Assembly (NCBI RefSeq): GCF_004342485.1
Contig: NZ_SMBU01000013.1
Location: 62,001-126,000, forward strand
Origin: Roseateles saccharophilus
GTDB lineage: Bacteria > Pseudomonadota > Gammaproteobacteria > Burkholderiales > Burkholderiaceae_C
Length of the DNA: 64,000 nucleotides
Reading direction: 5' to 3'
Part shown: piece by piece, positions 47,201-55,289 of the stretch
Layout of the letters: every line of letters starts with the position of its first letter
How positions within the stretch are numbered: position 1 is the first letter of the stretch
Made by a program: the position numbers and the translations under genes
Notes under the pieces: generated by a model
What the model was told of the DNA's origin: nothing
The model's input: the letters and a program-made list of their open reading frames with translations, nothing else
The model's database searches: none

Positions 47201-50200
47201 ACGCTGACCGGCGCCAACAGCTACGGCGGCAGCACCAGCATCGCGTCGGGCGGCAGCCTCGATGTCGGCAATGGCGGCACCACGGGCTCGCTGGGCTCCG
47301 GCGCCGTCAACAACAACGGCACGCTGATCCTCGACCGCAGCGATGCCTCGGCCGTCGCCAACAACATCGGCGGCAGCGGCAACCTCGTCAAGCAGAGCGC
47401 CGGCACGCTAACGCTGTCCGGCAGCAACAGCTTCAGCGGCGGCACCTCGATCAACGCCGGCCAGCTGACGCTGGGTGCCAACGGCGCGCTGGGCAGCGGC
47501 GCCCTCGCGGTGAACGGCGGCATTCTGGACATCGCCACGTTCACCAACACCGTCAGCAGCCTCACGGTGCAGTCCGCCATCGTCAACGGCACGACCGGTG
47601 TGCTGACCGCGCCAATACAGGCGTTGAACAACGGCGCCATCGTCAACGCCAGCCTCGGCACCGGCACGCTGAGCAGCACCGGCACGGTCGCCCTCAACGG
47701 CGCGTCCGCCGCCACCGGCGTCGCCGTCGCCGGCGGCACGCTGACGCTGGGCTCGGCCGAGCGCCTGGCCAATACCGCCGCCGTCACCATTGCCAACGGT
47801 GCCACGCTCAAGCTCAACGGCAACGACACCGTCAGCTCGCTCACCACCGCCGGCACGCTGGACAAGACCGGTGCGACCGACACGCTGACCGCCCTGACCG
47901 GCAACTACACCCTCAACACCGGTGCCATCATCAATGCCAACCTCGGCACCGGCACCTTGACCAGCCAGGGCAACGCGACACTCTTGGGCCTTTCCAGCGC
48001 CACGGCGGTCAAAGTGGACAGCGGCACGCTGAGCCTGGGCGCAGCCGACCGCTTCGCCAATGCGCCGGCCATCACGGTGGCCGGCGGCGCGACGCTGAAG
48101 CTCAACGGCGGCGAGAACATCGCGACCGGCGGCCTGAGCCTGAGCGGCACGCTGGACGTGACCACCCCCGGCGACACGCTTGTGGCCAACACCTATACGC
48201 TGCACGACAGCGCCGTCGTGAACGCGAACCTGGGCATCGGCACCGTCAACAGCGATGGCGCCACCGTCACCGTGAATGCGCCGATGGCCGCGCTCAGCGT
48301 CAATGCGTTGTCCGGCCGCCTGAGTCTTGTCGGCATGAATCTGCTGGCCAGCGGCGCGACGGTCAACGTCAGCGGCGGCGCCTCCCTCAGGCTGGGCGGC
48401 GACGCCACCATCAGCCAGCTCAACCTGTCCGGCCAGCTCAACCTGCCCGCCCAGCTCGAAGCCGCCAGCCCGTCCACACTGACCGCGACGGCGGGCTATG
48501 CGCTCAATTACGCCACCACCCTCGCCGGCGCCAACCTGGGCGGCCAGAGCGCGCTGACGGCCGCCGGCAGCAGCACGATCAACGGCAGCCTCGGCGCGCC
48601 GACGCTGACGGTCGCCAGCCATGGCACGCTGGTGCTCGCCGCGCCCGACAACCGCCTGATCGGCGCGCCTGCCATCACGGTCAATGACCACGGCACGCTG
48701 ACGCTGCAGAGCAACAACACGGTGACCTCCATCAGCCTGGGCACCGGCGCCATCGTCAATGGCAGCGGCTCGCTCAACGCCAACAGCTATGTGCTGGACA
48801 ACGCGACCTACAACGGCAATCTGACCGGCGGCACGCTGATCAGCCGCGACAACAGCGTGCTCAATGGCCAGTCCTCGGCCACCAGCGTGACGGTGGAGAC
48901 CGGCACGCTGACGCTGGGCTCGGCCGGCCGCTTCACGCTGCTGCCCAATGTCGTCATCGACAGCGGCGCAGTGCTCAAGCTCAATGGCAGCGAACGCGTC
49001 GGCACGCTGACCAGCGCCGGCACGCTCGCCGGCACCGGCACCGGCGACACGCTGACCGCCGCCCGCTATACGCTGAACGACGGCGCCGTCGTCAACGCCA
49101 ACCTCGGCGCCGGCACGCTGACCAGCAACGGCAGCGTCGCCCTCAACGGCACGGCTGCCGCCGACCTCGACATCGCGACCGGCACGTTGACGCTGGGCGC
49201 CGCCGACCGCCTGACCAACACCGTCGCCGTCACGCTGGCCAGCGGCGCGACGCTCAAGCTCAACGGCAACGACAGCGTCGGCAGGCTCAACAGTTCCGGC
49301 ACGCTGGCCAAGAGCGGCGCCAACGACACGCTGACCGCCACGACCTACACGCTCGGCGATGGCACCGTCGTCAACGCCAACCTCGGCAGCGGCGTGCTGA
49401 GCAGCAACGGCAATGTCGCGCTCAATGGCACGTCCGCGGCCAGCGCCATCACCATCGCCACCGGCGTGCTGACGCTGGGGGCAGCCGATCGCTTGACCGG
49501 TGGCGCCGCCGTCACGCTGGCCAGTGGCGCCACGCTGAAACTCAACGGCAACGACGCCGTCGCCAGCTTCACGTCCGCCGGCTTGCTGGACAAGACCGGC
49601 GCCACCGACACGCTGACCGCCACCAGCTACGCACTCAACGATGGCGCCGTCGTCGTCGCCAACCTCGGCGCAGGCGCGTTGACCAGCACCGGTGCGGTGG
49701 CCCTCAACGGCACCGCGAGCGCCGACATCGCCGTCGCCAGCGGCACGCTGACCCTGGGTACCGCCGACCGACTGGCCAGCAGCGCCGCTGTGAGCGTCGC
49801 CAACGGCGCCACGCTCAAGCTGGGCGGCAACGACACGGTCGGCACGCTGACCGCCGCAGGCACGCTCGCCGGCACCAGCGCGGGCGACACCCTCAGCGCA
49901 GCCAGCTACGCGCTGAACAACGGCGCGGCCGTCAACGCCAACCTCGGCGCCGGCACGCTGACGAGCAACGGCGCCGTCGCCCTCAACGGCACGGCGGCGG
50001 CCACCACGGTCAACGTCGCCACCGGCACGCTGAGCCTCGGCGCCGCGGACCGCCTGGCCGACACCGCCGCGGTCACCGTCGCCAGCGGCGCCACGCTGAA
50101 ACTCAACGGCAACGGCACGGTCGGCACGCTGGCCATCGCCGGCACGCTGGACAGGACCGGCGCGGCCGACACGCTGAGCGCCACGACGACGACGGCCGGC

Positions 50201-52144
50201 AACGGCGCCCGCCTGCTCGCCAGCCTGGGCGGCGGCGCCCTGGCCACCAGCGGCGCCGTCTACATCTCCGGCAACGTCGGCGCGCAGACGCTCAACGTCA
50301 ACGGCGGCACGCTGCAACTGGACGGCGGCAACCAGCTCGGCGCCGCCCCGGCGACGACGCTGGCCGCGGGCGCCACGCTGGCGCTCAACGGCAGCCAGAC
50401 GCTGGGCAGCCTGGCCGGCGCCGGCGCGATCACGGCCGGCGCCGGCACGCTGGCCGTCGGCAGCCGTGGCGACAGCCAGTACGACGGCGTCTACAGCGGC
50501 GCCGGCTCGCTGCGCAAGGAAGGCGCCGGCACGCTGGTCCTGACCGGCAACAACGGCTACACCGGCAGCACGCAGATCGCCGCCGGCACGCTGCAGGTCG
50601 GCGCGGACGGAAGCAGCGGCTCGCTGGGCAGCGGCGCTGTCGACAACGCCGGCCTGCTGCGCCTGCAGCGCAGCGACGCCGTCACGCTGAACCAGGCCGT
50701 CTCCGGCAGCGGCAGCGTCGAACAGGCCGGCACCGGCACGCTGACGCTGGCCACCGCGCTGCAGACCTCCGGCGTCACCAAGGTCAGCAAGGGCAGCCTC
50801 GTCACCCCCGGCGACGAACGCATCGCCAACGCCAGCAATGTCGTGGTGGACGCCGGCGCGCAGCTGCAGCTGGGCGGCAACGAGACGCTGGGCTCGCTCA
50901 CCAGCGCCGGCAACGTCGAGCTCAAGGGCAACCTCACGAGCGCCGGCGACGTGAAGATCAGCGGCACACTGGGCCTGACCGGCAGCGGCCCGCAGAGCCT
51001 GAGCGTCAGCCACCTGGACGCGCAGAACACCGGCAACGCGCTGGGCGGCCAGCCACTGTCGCTGAGCGCGCAGTCCGTGCAGCTCAAGACCGCCGACAGC
51101 GCCGCGCTCAAGCTCGGCACCGTCAGCCTCGCGGCGGACTCGGCGATCGCGGCCGGCACCATCGAGCTGACCGGCAACGTCACGCTGACCGGCGGCACCA
51201 CCAGCCTCGTGGCCACCGCCGCACCCGCCGCCTATGGGGCCGAAGCCGGCAAGCAGGCCGCCAACGCCCAGCAACTGGCCGTCGCCGGGGCCACCATCAG
51301 CCAGACCGGCGGCCTCATCCACGCCGCATCCGGCGCACTGGCGCTGCAGGCCAAGGGCGGCGGCTCCATCACGCTGCTGGACGGCTCCGCCAACGACCTC
51401 AGCGGCGGCATATCCGCGGTCAGCGGCACCGCCGGCGCGGCCTGGACCGCCAACTCCAGCGCCGACCAGACCGTGGCTCGGCAAAGCCGCATCAGCCTCA
51501 GCGGCGACGCGCTGCGCGTCAACGGCGCGGGCATCGACGGCGACCTCGTCGTCATCGACGCTGCCAAGCTCAGCGCCGCGACCGGCAGCAGCATCCGCGC
51601 CCGCATCCCCTACAGCTCGGCGCTGGGCTTCGCCGTGCAGCTGCCCGGCCTGACGCTCAAACTGCGCGATGCCGCGTTCACGCAGACCTACAGCTTCGGC
51701 GCGCCCGGTGACGGCAACGCGCTGGGCATCGATGTCGGCAGCAGCGCCTCGACGACCCCGGCCGGCTTCATCACCATCCTGCCCAAGAAGCCGGCGAACC
51801 TGGGCGCCACCGCCATCTACGCCAACGGGCCGGCGGTCGGCACCAACGGCTACCAGTTCTTCTACGACGGCGCCCGCCGCAGCACCGAAGTGCCGGTGGT
51901 GTACAACGGCGTCGCACCGTCGACGCCCGAAGCCCAGGGCTCCATCTCCGCCACCGTCGCGGTGTCTGAGGGCGCCCGCAAGGATCGCTTCGACGAAGCG
52001 GTGCGCACCGAGAACGTCGCCATCCGGCTGCGCTCCGGCGTCATCGCGGAAGTCGGCGCCGGCCGCCCGGCCACCATCGGCAAGGAAGGCATACGCCCGC
52101 CCGAGGGCTGCACGCCGACCGCGACGCTCGGCTGCGAGCCATGA
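41276..52144 (+). CDS. TpsA haemagglutinin-type giant exoprotein with beta-strand repeat modules
   Basis: 3,622 residues. A long basic N-terminus and signal region (ending about residue 37) precede the TPS secretion domain (about 45-290), with NQSTQTAAVDWRSFSV and SNPRGVYFSADSQVDVGSL equivalent to the NPNG-type motifs of FhaB. From about residue 640 the protein is built of autotransporter-type strand repeats (GGTSVTSGTLKLGA, LTLTGANSYGG), including near-identical 171-, 68- and 161-residue modules. The C-terminus (about 3400-3622) is non-repetitive and ends in a two-cysteine segment (C3612, C3620) like the surface anchor of HMW1. GGGAG precedes the ATG. Secreted by the adjacent TpsB; likely adhesion or contact factor. 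Its stop overlaps the caspase-like gene. Confidence 0.93.
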   Translation: MPFDRNSHQGSRQRRHRIHPLSWAVAAALAPIAAGALPQDGLVKQGAATIQTPQTGLMLINQSTQTAAVDWRSFSVDKGETVNIVQPNSQALLINRVIGYDPTRILGQINANGRVVLSNPRGVYFSADSQVDVGSLVATTLGISDADLQSGVLRLGAASGGAGELRAEGRIRAADTVALVAPRLTVGGNIDARRVALAAASQVSVDVEGDGLVLFKVRNDDQLQTRLDALGTINASQSAELRAVARAGFADTVLNMEGMVRARSLEGVSGRVVIDGGSQGVTWVNGKIDASGGTGHAGGDVLVQGQRVMLDGHAQLDASGDTGGGRIRVGGDFHGANAEVRNAEMLVARPGATLTADAGVSGNGGQVVLWSDKSTRFYGSLSAKGGSLGGDGGSAEVSGRESLEFRGDADLRATKGATGSLLLDPDDITIATGGSAAGNLSFGTSGAVTVEAGTVPGGLGKLLQSTSVVLQAKNTITVSNTVDGSGGAGTGALTLQAGGDITINAAVTANGITLSANDLGGTQANGRVVTTADLTSTGGAAISITSNGSTNAHSLGGNITTNGTLTFNGNGTLTGAASAGTITIGSGTLTAGNGGTTGSINNGATVNGSGTLAFNRSNNQTVSANFTGSLAVAQAGSAILTLSGSNTYSGGTSVTSGTLKLGASNVLGSGAVTINGGTLDIANRNPTVAGVSLQSGSITGGTGALTSTSTFDMQAGTVSAQLAGSVGLTKTTNGSVTLSNTNNNYTGTTTISQGTLTLGASGTLPNAAVVVNGGTLDINTSTNTVSGVSLQTGSITGTTGVLTSTTDFDVRAGSASAILDGNVGLTKTTSGTATLSGANTYSGTTLISAGTLQIGAAGSTGTLGSGSVTDNAALVFNRSNALTVTNDISGSGTLAQAGTGTTTISGNNSYAGNTTISAGTLALGSATALPSGSGKGDLVVNGRLDLAGLSQAINGLSGSGVIDNSNASAVTLTVGANNGTGNFAGAIQNSSGALALTKSGTGTIVLSGTNTYAGLTTISAGTLQVGAAGSTGTLGSGSVTDNAALVFNRSNALTITNDISGSGSLEQAGTGTTTISGNNSYAGNTTISAGTLALGSATALPSGSGKGDLVVNGRLDLAGLSQAINGLSGSGVIDNSNASAVTLTVGANNGTGNFAGAIQNSSGALALTKSGTGTIVLSGTNTYAGLTTISAGTLQIGAAGSTGTLGSGSVSDNAALVFNRSDALTVANAISGSGSLEQAGSGTATISGNNSYAGNTTISAGTLALGSATALPSGSGKGDLVVNGRLDLAGLSQAINGLSGSGVIDNSNASAVTLTVGANNGTGNFAGAIQNSSGALALTKSGTGTIVLSGTNTYAGLTTISAGTLQIGAAGSTGTLGSGNVSDNAALVFNRSNALTVANAISGSGSLEQAGSGTTTLTGANSYGATTISAGTLQIGAAGSTGTLGSGSVSDNAALVFNRSDALTVANAISGAGSLAQAGTGTATISGNNSYAGNTTISAGTLALGSATALPSGSGKGDLVVNGRLDLAGLSQAINGLSGSGVIDNSNTSAVTLTVGANNGTGNFAGAIQNSSGALALTKSGTGTIVLSGTNTYAGLTTISAGTLQVGAAGSTGTLGSGNVSDNAALVFNRSNALTVANAISGSGSLEQAGSGTTTLTGANSYGATTISAGTLQIGAGGMTGSLGGGNVSNNATLVLDRSDALTVNNSISGSGTLEQAGSGTTTLGGTNSYGGGTTLAAGTLALGSAAALGSAGSIAFNGGTLQFSAGNTTDYSARFSNAASQAYNLDTNGQAVTLASALTSSGGSLTKSGAGTLTLTGANSYGGSTTISAGSLQIGAGGMTGSLGGGNVSNNATLVLDRSDALTVNNNISGSGTLEQAGSGTATLGGTNSYGGGTTLAAGTLALGSAAALGSAGSIAFNGGTLQFSAGNTTDYSARFSNAASQAYNLDTNGQAVTLASALTSSGGSLTKSGAGTLTLTGANSYGGSTSIASGGSLDVGNGGTTGSLGSGAVNNNGTLILDRSDASAVANNIGGSGNLVKQSAGTLTLSGSNSFSGGTSINAGQLTLGANGALGSGALAVNGGILDIATFTNTVSSLTVQSAIVNGTTGVLTAPIQALNNGAIVNASLGTGTLSSTGTVALNGASAATGVAVAGGTLTLGSAERLANTAAVTIANGATLKLNGNDTVSSLTTAGTLDKTGATDTLTALTGNYTLNTGAIINANLGTGTLTSQGNATLLGLSSATAVKVDSGTLSLGAADRFANAPAITVAGGATLKLNGGENIATGGLSLSGTLDVTTPGDTLVANTYTLHDSAVVNANLGIGTVNSDGATVTVNAPMAALSVNALSGRLSLVGMNLLASGATVNVSGGASLRLGGDATISQLNLSGQLNLPAQLEAASPSTLTATAGYALNYATTLAGANLGGQSALTAAGSSTINGSLGAPTLTVASHGTLVLAAPDNRLIGAPAITVNDHGTLTLQSNNTVTSISLGTGAIVNGSGSLNANSYVLDNATYNGNLTGGTLISRDNSVLNGQSSATSVTVETGTLTLGSAGRFTLLPNVVIDSGAVLKLNGSERVGTLTSAGTLAGTGTGDTLTAARYTLNDGAVVNANLGAGTLTSNGSVALNGTAAADLDIATGTLTLGAADRLTNTVAVTLASGATLKLNGNDSVGRLNSSGTLAKSGANDTLTATTYTLGDGTVVNANLGSGVLSSNGNVALNGTSAASAITIATGVLTLGAADRLTGGAAVTLASGATLKLNGNDAVASFTSAGLLDKTGATDTLTATSYALNDGAVVVANLGAGALTSTGAVALNGTASADIAVASGTLTLGTADRLASSAAVSVANGATLKLGGNDTVGTLTAAGTLAGTSAGDTLSAASYALNNGAAVNANLGAGTLTSNGAVALNGTAAATTVNVATGTLSLGAADRLADTAAVTVASGATLKLNGNGTVGTLAIAGTLDRTGAADTLSATTTTAGNGARLLASLGGGALATSGAVYISGNVGAQTLNVNGGTLQLDGGNQLGAAPATTLAAGATLALNGSQTLGSLAGAGAITAGAGTLAVGSRGDSQYDGVYSGAGSLRKEGAGTLVLTGNNGYTGSTQIAAGTLQVGADGSSGSLGSGAVDNAGLLRLQRSDAVTLNQAVSGSGSVEQAGTGTLTLATALQTSGVTKVSKGSLVTPGDERIANASNVVVDAGAQLQLGGNETLGSLTSAGNVELKGNLTSAGDVKISGTLGLTGSGPQSLSVSHLDAQNTGNALGGQPLSLSAQSVQLKTADSAALKLGTVSLAADSAIAAGTIELTGNVTLTGGTTSLVATAAPAAYGAEAGKQAANAQQLAVAGATISQTGGLIHAASGALALQAKGGGSITLLDGSANDLSGGISAVSGTAGAAWTANSSADQTVARQSRISLSGDALRVNGAGIDGDLVVIDAAKLSAATGSSIRARIPYSSALGFAVQLPGLTLKLRDAAFTQTYSFGAPGDGNALGIDVGSSASTTPAGFITILPKKPANLGATAIYANGPAVGTNGYQFFYDGARRSTEVPVVYNGVAPSTPEAQGSISATVAVSEGARKDRFDEAVRTENVAIRLRSGVIAEVGAGRPATIGKEGIRPPEGCTPTATLGCEP
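43826..46285 (+). repeat. Near-identical 513-base and 204-base modules in tpsA
   Basis: Anchored on ACGCTGCAG(A/G)TCGGCG at 43826, 44339, 44852, 45365, 45569, 46082 and 46286. Order: three 513-base units, one 204-base unit, one 513-base unit, one 204-base unit. All lengths are multiples of three. Units differ at only a handful of bases, including at synonymous sites, so they were copied or homogenised recently. The 204-base unit is a shortened version of the long one. Confidence 0.92.
46286..47251 (+). repeat. Two near-identical 483-base modules in tpsA
   Basis: The segment starting GGCGCGGGCGGCATGACAGG at 46298 recurs at 46781 (offset 483 bases, 161 codons) with very few differences. It follows directly on the 513/204-base array but is a distinct module family (GGGTTLAAGTLALGSAAALG). 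Confidence 0.9.
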
Positions 52145-53547
52145 GTCCCAACCCAGGCAATCCGATCATGACTACCGACAGCCCGGCGGACCTCCGCCGC
52201 CGCACCGTACTCGAAGCGCTGCCGGTCCTGCTCGCCGGCGCGCCGGCGCTGGGCCAGGCCCGGCCGGACGAAGCCAACGCCTCCCCCCCGACCCGCCTCG
52301 CGCTGCTCGTCGGCAATCGCGACTACCCCGAACCCGACGACCTGCCGCCCACGCACAAGAACGTGCAAGATCTGCGCGCCGCGTTGGAGCAGCGCGGCTT
52401 CAGCGTCACGGACGCGCTCGACGTCGACGCCGCCAGGACCCGCCAGGCCATCGAAGGCTTCGCGGCCAGCGTCAGGTCCGGGCCGTCGGATACCGTCGCC
52501 TTCTTCTACTTCACAGGCCACGGCCTGCAGCTGGACGCCGAGAGCCTGCTCGTCGGCGCCGGCACCAGCCCCAAGGCCAAGGCCGAGGTGCTGGGGCGCA
52601 ACAGCGTCAGCGTCATCAAGGACGTCGTCGAGCGCATGCCGCAACGCCCCGACGCGCTGACCATCTGCGTCATCGACGCCTGCCGCACCAACATCCGCGC
52701 CGCCGTGCAGGCCAGCGACGGCCTGAACCAGATCGAGGTGCCGCCCGGCTTCCTGGTTGCCTTCTCCACCGGCGCCGGCAAGCCGGCAATCGCACCCGCG
52801 TCGGCCAACCTGAGCACCTTCTACACGGCCTCGCTGGTCAAGATGCTCAAGTCGGCGGACGAGGAGGCCACCTGGTCCGACTTCTTTTCCATCGTGCGGC
52901 TGGACGTGCTCAACACGATGCGCAACTACCCGGTCGAGGCCGTGCGCGCATTGGCGCAGGACTCCTTCATCGCCAAGGATGTGCGCCGCCCCGTGACGCT
53001 GGCCCGCCCTGCGCAGGCCGATGCCGCGCCACCGCCGGCGCCGCCGCGCGCGCCCGACGACCTGGAGGACTGGGCCGCCGTCGACAGGAGCATCTGGCCG
53101 CAGGAGGTCGCGCAACTGGCTGACGGCTATCTGCAGCACCACCCCCAGGGCCGCCGTGCCACCGCCGCACTGGCGGCGCGCGAAGGCGCCAAGGAGGCCA
53201 GCCAGGTGCTCAGGCGCAGCGACGTGCGTCTGTTCCGCACCGCCTTCAACGTCAGCGACGACATGCCCGAGGAGATTCGCGCCGACATCCACAAGTCGGC
53301 CCGCGGCGACAAGGATGCCGCCGCCCGCGTGGCCCGCAGCTACCGCGACAGCAACACGCCATCCGCGCCGGGCCGCTACGAAGGCTGGCTGCAGTACGCC
53401 GCCGGGCTGGGCAACGGCATCGCCGCCTACGAGCTGGCGCTGCACTACCGCCGCAGCGCCCAGCCGCTGCTGGCCGCGCAATTCGAGTCGCGGGCCAGGG
53501 AACTGGGGTATACACCGCCGCCAACGCTGGATCACTATCGCAAGTGA
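52141..53547 (+). CDS. Caspase-family (peptidase C14) protein, probably exported
   Basis: 468 residues. Peptidase C14/metacaspase-type p20 domain (about 50-300): ALLVGNRDYPEPDDLPPTHKN, catalytic H127 in FYFTGHG and C181 in VIDACR. The N-terminus has R-R-R-T-V-L followed by a hydrophobic stretch ending GQA (about 19-40), a plausible Tat signal. The C-terminal part (about 330-468) is helical and Sel1/TPR-like (GNGIAAYELALHYRR). The start overlaps the tpsA stop (ATGA); the ATG at 52168 is an alternative that keeps the Tat-like signal. Coupling to tpsA suggests it processes or polices the exoprotein, or acts in a contact-triggered response; substrate unknown. Confidence 0.85.
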   Translation: MSPNPGNPIMTTDSPADLRRRTVLEALPVLLAGAPALGQARPDEANASPPTRLALLVGNRDYPEPDDLPPTHKNVQDLRAALEQRGFSVTDALDVDAARTRQAIEGFAASVRSGPSDTVAFFYFTGHGLQLDAESLLVGAGTSPKAKAEVLGRNSVSVIKDVVERMPQRPDALTICVIDACRTNIRAAVQASDGLNQIEVPPGFLVAFSTGAGKPAIAPASANLSTFYTASLVKMLKSADEEATWSDFFSIVRLDVLNTMRNYPVEAVRALAQDSFIAKDVRRPVTLARPAQADAAPPPAPPRAPDDLEDWAAVDRSIWPQEVAQLADGYLQHHPQGRRATAALAAREGAKEASQVLRRSDVRLFRTAFNVSDDMPEEIRADIHKSARGDKDAAARVARSYRDSNTPSAPGRYEGWLQYAAGLGNGIAAYELALHYRRSAQPLLAAQFESRARELGYTPPPTLDHYRK

Positions 53548-53597
53548 CCCCGGGGCACGACCGCAGCGGCTCGCACGGCGCGAAAGACCTCCTGACC

Positions 53598-55289
53598 ATG
53601 TCCGACACCCACGCAGGCTCCCTCGACCCCGCCCTGATCGCCCTCATCGAAGCCGGCTGGCCCGACATGGCGGCCCGGCTGGGCGAGCGCCGCGAGGCCT
53701 TCGTCGAGCGCGTCGGCGAGCAGGCACGTTCGCAGGGCCTGCTGGACGCCAACAGCGCCGCGCGCTACCTGAACCTGTGCTTCGCCTTCGGCCCCGCCTT
53801 CGAAACGCGGCCCGAGAACGAATGGGCGCTGGCGCTGCTCGTCGACGAGCGCCTGGGCAACTGGGTCAAGCTGCACCAGCTGGTGCATACGGGCGCCGAG
53901 GAGCTGGCCCGCCGCGGCGGCGAGGCTCAGCTGCTGCGCGTCAACGACGCGCGTCTCATCGACGCGCTGGACCGGCTCGCCCGGGTCGATGGCGACACAC
54001 CGCCGCTACCGCGCCAGGCCTGCGACATCGAGGCGCTGGAGTTCCGCGCGCTGGACCTCGACTGGCGCCGCGAATACCGCCTCGAAGGTGGCGCCTGGCA
54101 GCACTTGCCCGGCCCGCCGCCGCCGCCGGCGCTGCGCGTCGGCGGCGGCGAGCCCGCGGTGGACCGCCTGTGCCTGCTGAGCCAGGCCGCCAGCGAGGGC
54201 CCGCAGACGCTGCTGCAGGTCCGCCAGGCGCTGCATGGCAGGTGCGGCCTGCCGGTGCCGCACCCGCAACTGCGCTGGCTGGGTGGCCACGGCCTGATGA
54301 CGGCCCAGGGCCATGCCGCCCAATCCACCAGCTGGACCGTCGGCGCACTGCCGCCGCCCGCCGCAGCGCCAGGCTGGGGCGCGCTGCTGCTGCAGGAGCC
54401 GTCTCCCGAGCTGACGCTGCTGGAGCTCAACTGCTGCGGCCTGCGCGACCATGGCGTGCCGCTGGGCTCGCAGCATCTGAAGGTCTGGGCCTGGCCGGCC
54501 CAGCAATGGCTGCTGACCTGGCAGCGCGACCGCCTGCTCGAGCAGACCTGGCCACGCCAGGCCTCCGCGCCGCCACTGCCGCCCGCGTCCCAAGGCCTGC
54601 GCCTGCGCCTCGCGCGCGACGGCGCCCCGCGCGCGGCGCCGAAGTGGGCAGAGGGCCTCGGCCCCGGCATCGAGGCCGCGCTGATGGCCGGCGCCGAGAA
54701 GCTATTCAGCGCCTGGTCGGCCAGCGCGCAGTCGCCGCGCATGAGCCTGCGCGCCGGGCTGTTCAACGGCCACGCCGCGATGACCTGGGGCCTGCGCGAA
54801 GGCGCCGCCGGCCTGAAGAGCGAGCCGCTGCTGCGCTTCGTCGGCGACTTCAAGCTGGGCATGACACTGGACCTCGTGCTGAGCGGCGAGATCGAGCAGG
54901 CCGGCGCCCGCACGCAGCTGGCGCTGCGCATCGCGCTGTCCACCGAGCTGGCGCTGCAGCTGAACCGCGACACCGCCGAGCCGCCGCTCGCCGAGGTGCT
55001 GGAGCCGGTGCAGCAGCGCGTCCGCTGCCCGGTCACGCTGGAGTTCACGCCGCTGGCCAGCGAGACCGGCCTGCTGTGGAGCGAGTTCGGCCCGCCCACC
55101 GGTGCACTGGTCGGCGCCTTCGGGCTGCGGCAGAGCCCGCAGGGCGGCGGCGCCTGGCAGTGGTTCCTGCAGCTGGCGCTGGAGCCCGTCGTCGCGCCGA
55201 TGGCCGTGCAGGACCCACTGCTGGGCCGCAGCGGCCAGCATGTCGCGCTGCTCGGCTCGGTGGCACTTCTCGATTGGAGCCTGGGGTGA
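53598..55289 (+). CDS. T6SS-locus protein of unknown function (563 aa)
   Basis: 563 residues; no family I can name. The N-terminal about 110 residues form a helical domain (AFVERVGEQARSQGLLDANSAARYLNL). The rest is mixed and rich in Leu, Trp and Pro, with a later block (about 370-540) of beta-strands such as MTLDLVLSGEIEQAG and VRCPVTLEFTPL. No signal peptide or membrane helix, so probably cytoplasmic. The ATG at 53598 is preferred; an in-frame start at 53544 overlaps the caspase-like gene. Its stop overlaps the next gene (TGATG), and with that gene it leads into tagH, so it is likely a T6SS accessory factor. Confidence 0.75.
   Translation: MSDTHAGSLDPALIALIEAGWPDMAARLGERREAFVERVGEQARSQGLLDANSAARYLNLCFAFGPAFETRPENEWALALLVDERLGNWVKLHQLVHTGAEELARRGGEAQLLRVNDARLIDALDRLARVDGDTPPLPRQACDIEALEFRALDLDWRREYRLEGGAWQHLPGPPPPPALRVGGGEPAVDRLCLLSQAASEGPQTLLQVRQALHGRCGLPVPHPQLRWLGGHGLMTAQGHAAQSTSWTVGALPPPAAAPGWGALLLQEPSPELTLLELNCCGLRDHGVPLGSQHLKVWAWPAQQWLLTWQRDRLLEQTWPRQASAPPLPPASQGLRLRLARDGAPRAAPKWAEGLGPGIEAALMAGAEKLFSAWSASAQSPRMSLRAGLFNGHAAMTWGLREGAAGLKSEPLLRFVGDFKLGMTLDLVLSGEIEQAGARTQLALRIALSTELALQLNRDTAEPPLAEVLEPVQQRVRCPVTLEFTPLASETGLLWSEFGPPTGALVGAFGLRQSPQGGGAWQWFLQLALEPVVAPMAVQDPLLGRSGQHVALLGSVALLDWSLG

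Noticed and set aside
47408-51484. Minus-strand open frame of 1,358 codons inside tpsA
   Set aside because: Shadow of the repetitive tpsA reading frame; its translation mirrors the repeats and shows no domain.
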